Shown: piece by piece, positions 54,735 through 64,000 of the stretch
Position numbering within the stretch: the first letter of the stretch is position 1
Layout: every line of letters starts with the position of its first letter
Source: Gracilaria domingensis
Taxonomy: Eukaryota > Rhodophyta > Florideophyceae > Gracilariales > Gracilariaceae
Assembly (NCBI GenBank): GCA_022539475.1
Contig: VCMS01000023.1
Location: 1-64,000 of the forward strand
Reading direction: 5' to 3'
Length of the DNA: 64,000 nucleotides
The notes under the pieces: generated by a model
Seen by the model: the letters and a program-made list of their open reading frames with translations, nothing else
Databases searched by the model: none
What the model was told of the DNA's origin: nothing
Translations under genes and position numbers: made by a program

Positions 54735-57700
54735 TTAGTCGACATTCTGTCTATCCACAAGAGCCGAATATGCTTTCGACAGATTAGCCTCGTTTGCCTG
54801 CAAGGCGGCCTTAGCTTCCTTCTCAGAGAATCCTAATGACGCCAATTGAGCGATTTTGGAAGGATCATTAGGATTTGCTCGGGTGTTGTTCGCGGCATGT
54901 GGAGGTGCATATGTAATCGAAGGTAAATGAGGGGATACTGTGCTTCTTCCGAACAACAATGGTTCGGCTGGTGAACTTATGCTTCGAGTCGGTCCTACCT
55001 CTCGAACAGACTTTTCACTCTTCTCGCAGGTTCTGAGGTTCAAAATCGTAGCAACATGATCGCCTCGTTCCCCTCCGCTTTGTGTGATAGTGTATCCTAC
55101 CGGACATTCCGTCGAATACGCATTTGGGGCTAGCAGAGGATTCAAAAACCGAAGTGCCATACAACCGTCTTCACTGTTCCCGATTTGATATGCAACGCGA
55201 CCGGATATGTCTGTTACTCGACTTGTCGTGCCATCCACCTCAAGCGTTGAAGCCGTTCGAGGCAGAACTGATTCTGGAGGTTCTCTAGCCCACTGTCCAG
55301 AACGTAATGAAGCCGACGTCAGTCGCAACGTTGCATATGAATAGTTGGCGATTACAATCCGAATGGATCGAACAGCTATCGGATGACGGGCAGGCGCTGC
55401 ATTCAAGGCGCTGTTAACCAATTTCAGGATCGAGTTATCATCTTCATTCTTCAAGCCCCCGATTGAATCGCTATCCCTACCAGGAAGCTTCATATCCGTA
55501 AATACTCCGCGTCTCCCATCATTCGATGCATCGTGATGAATACGTTTCAGTTCTTGCATATTCTCATTCTCGTTCTCAATGAAAGACATATCCACCATTT
55601 CAACTGATTTATCGCGTCGATGTTCTCTCCTGATCTCCCGAAGCGCCGTACCATCACGGTCGGAATCCCCTCCTACCTTCTGGTGACGTGGCATGAAATC
55701 AGGTTCCGTTCTGAGTTCCTCCATAGCTTTCCTCAGTAAAGCGTTAAGCTCATCCCTTGCGGCCATAGATCCACATCGAAGACGCTTCCAAGTTGGTGCT
55801 ACAATACTCTTCGTCCCTGCGGGCCGTACACCAACCATTAAGTAGTCAGTTGCGTCTAGGGAGACATGGAACTCAATTATATCTGCGAGTGGATGCTCCC
55901 ACAGAACTTGACCGTCCAAAGAAGTTATAATTAGCCTCTTTGAAGTGATGAGGCCCGCTCTCAGTTTCTCTGCCTTCTGAGGATTGCCTTCAGCGTCCAT
56001 CAGGTACTTAGTATGATGCGTTGATCGTGTGCTCCTCCTAAGCAAGTGCCACAAGAAGGAAATAACGTCATCCGGGGTTGCACTATGATGGACAGCAACC
56101 AGATAAGTCCATGCCTTCAGACTTTCATCTGTTCCTGAACTTTCGTTACGACTTACGGCATGCATGATAGCGTCACCAAGTGCGGATCGAAGGTTGTAAG
56201 AGATCATGCGGTCCCCTTGCGGACCTGAGAATGTCCGTGAGGGACGAACAGGCTCCGCTGCTCTGTGGGACCTTTCTGATACCATCATACTCCTGAAACC
56301 CGCAGCTGGTTCCGAAATCAAGTCGAGAGCTCCAGTTATCGGCTTCAGTACACCTCCAATAAATCCCTTTCCTAAGCCCTTTATGAAACCCGATGGTCCT
56401 TCCTCAGCAGCTCCTTGTATCGGATCCTTGATAAGTCCAGCTGCACCGGAGGCTATTCCATGCCCGAAACTCAAGGCCCCGGTGAATAGCCCCTGCGCAG
56501 GAGTCGAAGCAACGCGTGCTCGTCCTCCACGAATAGAATCCCTCTCAGCAAGGTAGTCGCGGTCACCAACAGCAGTCTCAAGACCTTGGGCGACAGCTCG
56601 CGGAATTTCGCCGAGAGAACCCACCAAGCCGCCGACAGTATTTGTTAATAACGAAGATGAACCTCTTCCAATACTTGCAATAAAATCTGCCGACCCCTTC
56701 GCATTTGCTGGCTCGACAAAAAAGTCTCGAGTACCAATAGCAATTGAATCGAACAACGCCGATGGATTCCCAATAAGGGAGTTCGAGGCCAGTAGCACCA
56801 TCTTCTGATTCGATCCCTGCGATATATAATACTCCGCAATAAGCGAACGAAAGTGCGCGGTTGTGTCACAAACTTGGCGAAGTTCCAACGCATTGAAACG
56901 AAACTCAGCGTTCTCCACGTTGCCCAGAACTGCAACCAATGTTCGCATTAGCGATCGAAATCCACCGATTTGTTCCGCCGCACTTGAAGTTCTTGACGAG
57001 GTGAAAGATACAGAGAGCTTAACTGGACAAAGCTCAAGGTGGTCTACATATATCCGAGAGAGGTAAGTACTTCCACCCTCTGAATTCGCGCCGTCGTTTT
57101 CGCGGACCGTACCAGAACTCTTTAAGAAAAGGGGTATTCCTGACTCCAATCCATCATGTCCATATAACGGTTCGCTTTTCTTACTCGCACCACCAACTGC
57201 TTCAATCAAAGAGGTGACGAACAGCCATACGCGAAGTACAAAATCTTCGTCCGCAGCCAGTTCTATGTGCTGCAGCGCTACGAATATGCCGCTGAATGTT
57301 CCGATACTGCGAGATTCCGGTGGATACGGTCCATTCACAGTGAACTGGAAAAATGGTTTCCGGCCTGCTCTAGCTGCTCGAGAGGATGTTGTATTTTCCC
57401 GCAACGAATTAAGCTTGCTTTCAGGCGGAGGGGGCGACCACAAAACCACTGGCCAAGTACACTGTTCCAGTTGGTTGTCAAGTTGTAAATCTTGAATGTC
57501 GCATACGATGAGTTGCTGTCCATCAAATCGATCCAGTCTAAAATGAACACCTGATACAGACAAATATGCCAGCTCAGTAGGGCTTCCGTCGACAAAAGAC
57601 ATGCCAATGGCTTTCACGAAAACCTCGATGTCAAGATTTGTCCCAGAAACTTTTCCACCGTAAAGCAAGCTGTGATTAGAGCACTTCTCATCCTTGTTAT

Positions 57701-60700
57701 CGCTCTGCACATCCTTATCTCCTGAAATCTCTGATGAAATACTTGGTTGATCCGAAAAAGTAACAACTTTCGTGGGGCCTTCAACGTGAACTGAAACCTT
57801 CAGCTCTTGAATGAACTTCTTCCCCTTTGTGAACGGCACTTCCTCACGGATCATATCAATATTCAAGTCGAACTTTGGATACCTCACTTCTCGTGACTTC
57901 CTCTTCTCTAAACTTTGTCCTGCCTCTGCATTGTCCTCTCGTGGCGCCGGTTGAAACTTGAGAGATTGTTGTGACTCAGATCTACTTCCTAAACGATTGC
58001 TTTCTAGTTTCGGACCCTCAATAACTTCCACGACCAATGACCTCCGCTTCACAGGGGCCTGAGGGTCGTCCCATGCGTAACGTGTTGATCTCCCCGGTCT
58101 AACGAGCCATAGTCGAGTTTCGTTCACTCCCGATTGACGAAAGGCAATGGACTTGGATACACAGTGATTCACAATTCTATAAGGCGGGGTGTTTCGGTCT
58201 TCTCTGTTAACAACGATGGCGGAAACGCCGTTCCCCAATTTCGAAATCACGATACGGGCGATGTACTGCTCATGTCGCTTAGGCCGATACATCTTCGTTG
58301 CAAATTCGCCTTGTACACCTTCGACGAAAACAGGACGAGACCACATCCAATCGCTAGAATTATCCTCGTTCGCCCTCCTGAAACAGAGTGATTTCTTCTG
58401 GACTCGGAAATCCCAATGCACTGCAATGTGATCCCCAGCAGGAACGGAGTGGACTTTAGACGCCAAAGCAATGCCATGAGGATTCAAAGCTTGAGGTTGG
58501 CACCACTGAAGCATGGTGCCGGTGCGGTTCTGCAACCACGTAGAATTTCGAATGGTGACAACAAGAGTACGCTGAAACTGGCTCAATGCTGGACGGACGT
58601 CAACAACCAGAGATAATCCTTCGAGATTTAAAGGCACAGGTTTATCTACCTCAGAAATTTCAGTGTTGAGTGGTACCCAGATGTCTTCTGTTGCATCTGC
58701 CCTCTGGAAGGATATAGAACTTCCTGAGAAGCAGACATACTTATCAGCAACCCTATTAGGGGGGCAACCTCTGAGAAATACCTTCGGATTTGCCACAGAG
58801 CTACCGCGAACGTGCCCGCGATCACGAAAGAATAGATCCGTGTCTGATCGGTTGCGTATCCAGTACTGACAGTAAAGTCGTACGCGTCTAGAATAGACAG
58901 TTTGATCATGTTCCATCACTACCTTAAAAGGCATGTACCTCCCAGAGCCAGTCGATATTGCCTTCAGAGATAAAAAGTTAGGATGAAAGTCGCCAGTCTG
59001 TCTAGAGGGAAGAACTTGCACATTCTTGGATACAGGCTTACTCTTGCGGTCAAGGCTGTTGTCCATTCCTAATGCTGCAGCGAGAGCCGAATGATCATAA
59101 CCAACTCCATGAATGTGAGCCTCTGCTAAAGGATCAATGTGCTTTCCATCGATAATCTGATTTACACCAATTCGATGTGCATCTCCTGGTATGGCAAGCT
59201 TCAAAAACACTGAGCGGGGTAGAAGGTTTTCGATGACTAACGGGGTGCATAGTTGAACATCTATCGATCCAAGTATGCCATCTTTCGCCTTACTCGGATC
59301 CGAAATTTGCGCATCTACGACTGGATGAACGGATAAGCAAAACATTCTTCTTGACCCCGCACCCTCGCATTCTAATAGGGGCGCAGAAGAGGTTGAGGTA
59401 TCTGGGGAATCAATCGAAACACGAACCTTGGTTCTCGTTGAATGCAGTTCGTTCGCCATTTCGTACAAAGATGGTAAGTTCTTGAGGGGGTCGCTCCAAA
59501 GAAACTCGTATCGAAGTCTTGAGTTTGGAGCCTGGCTATCATCCCATTTTGCACCAGCGGCACCCGCTTCCATGTCTAGAGCATGTAGCAGATAAGGTCG
59601 AATGCGAATCATTCTGTGAATAGCATATATTGGGATAGCCCATGCATCGCCAGGCTTTATTCGCCTGTGGCAATCTCGAGTGAGTTCCTGGTTGCCGGGA
59701 AGTTCCGCTAGAGCCAGGTTATTCCCGTCGCTCCTAGACTTTCTCATGCCACCAATGTTTACTTCCAATAACCTTCTCTCCGATTCACAATACGTACAGC
59801 CGATCTTATACAGCCATAGGGGACACCGTCTCGCATAGTAACTGCCCAAATCAACGTTAGCACAGATGGAAGGGACCGAGGACTAGTAGCAGTGCTTGCT
59901 ATATCTCGCGTATCAGGAATCAGCTTCACCAATCGGATTCCAGTTTGTTCTGTTGATAAGGTGAGAGCTTCATATCCACTAAGCGAAAGAATACAAGACA
60001 TTGACACTTGACGATTCAAGGAAGGATCTTGCGACAAACCCCCAGTTGCTCCTAGAGCGGTCCAAAGTATTTCTTCCGATGGAGTATCCACTTCGATCTC
60101 CCCACCATTACCTCTGAGCGCCCGTCTTTTGGAATCATATGGCAACCACATCTGCATCGAACGACCAGTTTCGTTGCGTACGCAAAACGCCGCCACGCTT
60201 GGTCTCCTAGATCCAGGGTTTGTAGTCTGACCTGATCGCACGGGAGGTCCACTATAATACGTCTTTGCGAAATGTAAATTCTCGTCCTCAAGTTTCAATC
60301 GTGCTCGTAGTTCTTCAACGGCAGATTTCAATGCTTTGGAAACTCTGGCCGCACCTGAAACGGTATTAGGAGTTATGTTTACGTCAATGTTTCGTTCCGT
60401 TCTCACATGGATTGCCATTGAGCCTGAACGTCCCTTTGACGACGCGAATTCGATTGGAAAAGACTCAATCCCTGGTTCCCACCATCCCTTCTCTTCGTTG
60501 AAGAGATCTAGAGCAAACTCAAGAGCAGCGTTAGTGAGCCACGGGACATTTGACCTTAAAATACCGTTTCGCAGCCTTGCTTCCATGATGGGAACGTAAC
60601 GCCCAAGAGTTTCATCTGTGAACATAAGGCGACAATGGGGTAAAGAGAAATGAATCGAGAGCTTCGCATCTCCTTCATCGCCTTTGTCAATCCATTGGTC

Positions 60701-63700
60701 AAATCTACCTGGTTGCTCTGGTCTTTGAGATAGCTTGCTGGGTTTAAGTCGAACAAGACGAGACCCAACGGCCAAAATCAAAGAAGCGTCGTTCACATCA
60801 ATTCGAACTAGAAATGATTCGGCGTTCACCGAGAGAGAAGATCCAGGTGCTTTCCGTGGTTCTTCACCAGGGTTCTGCGGAGGATCGTAGCCCCTCCCCT
60901 CAAACTTCATTGACACATCACACGAATACAACATGGGGGTTTCAGTTTCCATTTTTTCAGTTATCGAGGGAGATCCCAGGGTTGGAGAACTTGAAGAGCC
61001 TTCTAGAAGCGGGTTCATCTGTGGACCAAGACTTGAAAGATTAATCTTGACCCCATGAGCTGCAACTTCGACCGTGTTGCGACCAGTCACCGGAGCCCAT
61101 AAAACTTTTGCAATCAGGTCACCGCGAATGACTAGAGAACGTCCATCTCCAGGATACTGGTTTGCCATTAGCCATATTTCAGGTTTAGAGATGGTAACAA
61201 TTAGAAGTCTTCCATTAAAGCGCAAAAGTGGAGGTGGGGCCGACGATTTTAAGAATGGAAATCCCGGCGCAGTAAGCGCCCCAAGGTCACGGAATAGCTC
61301 AGGCTCTACGATTATTCTGATATGAGATGCAACAACCATGACGTTAGCTCGAAAACCGAATGGCCGATCCCACGTCAACGTAATTGACCTCGCCGTATTT
61401 GATATGGAGTCATTTTCACCAGAATTCCCAGCAGATGGAGATACCAGATGCGTTGGTTGTGTTCCATTGGTTGGCATGATCAATGTCATACCATTAGAGC
61501 TAGAATATGGTCGGGCGTCTTGAAGAGAGTGCATATTGGCACTTACATCAATGGTCATCCTGTAGTCAACACCGTACTCAAAGGAACCAAGCAAATCACG
61601 AAGCTCAGTACGAATCAATCGAGAAGAATCATCTCGTCCATCGGCACCGGACATGATTACGCTTTCTATCAGCGGCACTTCAAACAGAATTTGGTAATTC
61701 GGGGGCATCCTGTTCGAAGAAAACATTATTGGTTGCACTGGTTTTCGTGTTGGCAGTATCGGCGTCTTCAAGCCTCTGACTATGTCCGTGAATTCTATAT
61801 CGGGACGTTCAATGATATTCTCAGTAAATGTGAAATAGAGAATACTATATTCTGCTTCACAGAGTCTAGCGCTTATACCATTTGGAGCGCTGACACGGAC
61901 TCTTATAGACGGTAACCACTTTCCGGGATCATACTCCCTTTCTTCCTGCCCATCCTTAAGCACGGGGATTCCTTCGGTATTCAAAATCACTTCAGGAACA
62001 CGCCTTCGTCTCCATGTATCTAACTTTGCCACAATCCATATGTTTTCGGAAAATGGCAATAAGTCCGCAATTGGGCAGTTGGGCGAAATCTGCTTCAGGA
62101 CGGGTTCCGTCCCACCCTTGGTCAGAGCCCTTCCTTCTCCCTCTGCGGGAGGTTGGTATAGAACATGTGCGTTGACTCCCTCCGCCTTAATTTCAAATCC
62201 AATTTGATATCCTGGAGCAGACGGATCATCGTTCGTAATAGACGACTGCGCAACAAAGAAACGCAGAGCTTCATATGGACTTTGAGAATGCCTTGGCATA
62301 ACAAGATCTACGTCTTCAGTGAGAATACGAATTCGAATCCTACCATCAGAACTTGGAGTAACCGGAAAATCCTCTCCAACTTCATCATCAAACATTTCCG
62401 CTATACCACCTTTCATTTCAAGGACAGGTTTTAAGCTCTCTCGTAGAACATCGAAATACTTTTTGAGAATAACAATGAACCTGTGCAAATATACTATGCG
62501 AATATTCCGGAGGCGAGCTTCAAGCCAAATATCTTCATTACTGGATTCTGGAACTCTCAACGACCAACCATCTGATATCGGCTTGGGATTCTGCAAGGAA
62601 GAAGCGCAACTGCGATCATATCGAATTGTTTCCGAGTAAACATCAAAGGCAGAGGTGAGATCTCGGATACCAAATCCTCCAAGCTCTCCGGAGGCTATCA
62701 CCGTTCCGTTGGCGTACTGAGTTAGATCTGTTTTGCAATCAGATACATCAAAACAAGCAATCGCGCCTTCCGCAGTAACTAAAGTTATTACTAGACCATC
62801 AAGCTCAGCATTTACTGAGAGCTGTCCACGGTTGGCAAACGCTTGCTTTGATATTTCCATACCTCTTCCGGCTTGATCGCGAAAAGCTCTCGCAGCTTCG
62901 GAAGTTGTCATACCAAGAGCGGCGAACGGGTCTGAGTAGCTGTTTCCGTCTATGTCTTCCGTAACAGATTCATTTTCTTCTCCTTGTCCAGAAGACAAAC
63001 TTTCGTTGGATGCTCTCAAATCCGAGGTCATCTGGTTGTGCTCGATTGGAAGCTCCTTTACAGGGTGCCCGGATGACTGTGACTCGCTGAGGTAGAAAAA
63101 GTCTGCAAGAGCAAAATAAGTTTCTCGAACGCAGACCAAATTCAGAGACAATATTCTGACCGCCAAAGACTGTTCGTGCTTGACTACATCTCCACGATAA
63201 GAAAGGGAGATGAAAGCTTGGCTCTCGTTTGAGGATAGGATATCTTCTTGACCATCCTCAATAGCGTTCATTGCCCCACGATCAACATCATCAATCCCCG
63301 CGTATGCAATACGTCGGAAGGGCGCAGTCGCTCCGCGACTCCCATCAATAACTGTAAAAGTGTGAACTCGAAATTCAAAATCATCAACTTCCGATCGTTT
63401 CACTAGCTTGATTTGCGTTCCAGAAGATGATATAGTCACAATTCTACGTGACATTGAGTCTCTCAACTCCAACTGCAAGTCCTCAAAATCAAGATTCATC
63501 GAGAATGAAATCAAGCGGGACCTATTCTCTCGAACTGCATGAGAAGCCACAGTCTGTGAGTGTCTGATTTCTTCAAGTTCTGATGGGATGGACAGAGAAT
63601 GAGCCGCACGGTTAGGCTCAATCCCGCTGGCGGGAAGCTCGGTCTTAGAGTCGCTTCCCCAGCCTTTAGCAACTCTGAGAATGTTGCGAAATCCGTCGTG

Positions 63701-63991
63701 CGAAACTGATATCTTCAAAGATGGTAGCTCCCCTTGCAACTTGACTTTTGCAACGTTTAAAGGACCTAGTGACACAGTGACAGCGTCCACAAACGAGGAA
63801 TTATGCATTACTTGCAAAAGGAGATGAACCGAAAAAGGGGTTATAACCCTTTCTGATCCCTTTATGCCGGCCTTTGGCATAATATACAACCCCAGATCTG
63901 TACATGCCATCCTATAATCAGTATATCGAACAGAAATTGGCTTAGATGGCGTAGCGTCTTCATCAAGACTGTTATCCGGTGAGTCTTCCAC
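54735..63991 (-). CDS. VPS13: VPS13-family bridge-like lipid-transfer protein, 5' end beyond window
   Basis: Two long frames (59759-63991 then 54735-59849) form one gene of more than 3,090 residues. The N-terminal chorein domain lies outside the window. The first part is the beta-rich lipid groove. The VAB domain follows, with its repeats marked by conserved Asn: VRNETGRSMQMW, VRIVNRR, VIENLLPRSVFLKLA, YWIRNRSDTDLFF, YRIVNHCVSKSIAF. Then come the ATG2-C-like amphipathic region (GKGFIGGVLKPITGALDLI), a PH-like domain and a terminal UBA domain (IAQLASLGFSEKEAKAAL). VPS13 proteins move lipids between organelles at contact sites. The reading frame changes in the 91-bp overlap at 59759-59849, with no room for a normal intron that spares the VAB motif. 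The gene is convergent with the RUS-family gene, 167 bp apart. Confidence 0.94.
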
Positions 63992-64000
63992 AACAATGTT

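Noticed and set aside
56206-56556. Plus-strand frames inside VPS13
   Set aside because: Antisense to a long conserved coding region.

Overview
The window is nuclear DNA of a eukaryote. Host genes are long and intron-poor (one 93-bp GT-AG intron is visible), and genes are separated by thick layers of transposable elements. VPS13, a RUS-family protein and an MMtag-domain protein are all eukaryote-specific. Base composition is near neutral. My best guess is a red alga of the Chondrus type; this is inferred from style alone and is not secure.

Layout. 1-6750: a Ty3/gypsy LTR element, fossil. 6750-8870: AT-rich sequence with little coding. 8900-11732: heat-shock-element-like boxes, a TATA box and the gag-protease part of a second LTR element, fossil. 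11733-42588: a 31-kb structure with two near-identical inverted arms (11733-19318 and 34553-42588) around a 15-kb core. Each arm carries, from outside to inside, a coiled-coil protein, ribulose-phosphate 3-epimerase, a ketopantoate-reductase-like protein, two convergent HAD phosphatases and a 2-oxoglutarate/Fe(II) oxygenase domain. The core carries a ParB-like domain upstream of the left oxygenase, a 718-bp assembly gap framed by GC-rich foldbacks, a DNA amino-methyltransferase plus SET-domain gene, an unknown coiled-coil protein, an intact Plavaka/CMC-type transposase, a 375-bp tandem repeat and several perfect hairpins. 42673-48369: a Ty1/copia element on the minus strand, fossil. 49880 to the end: ordinary host genes (MMtag protein, RUS-family protein, VPS13), with a small LINE remnant between.

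The most interesting part is the core, 18.1-32.4 kb. A transposase sits beside a predicted DNA methyltransferase joined to a histone-methyltransferase-type SET domain. Divergently oriented from that is a predicted ParB-2OG oxygenase, possibly a base-oxidising enzyme. This reads as a DNA transposon carrying its own chromatin- and DNA-modifying kit. The methyltransferase and ParB-oxygenase genes are in several reading frames here, from decay, from draft errors near the gap, or both. The transposase and one oxygenase copy (right arm) are open. After the inverted duplication the arm genes decayed unevenly, so most survive intact in only one arm.
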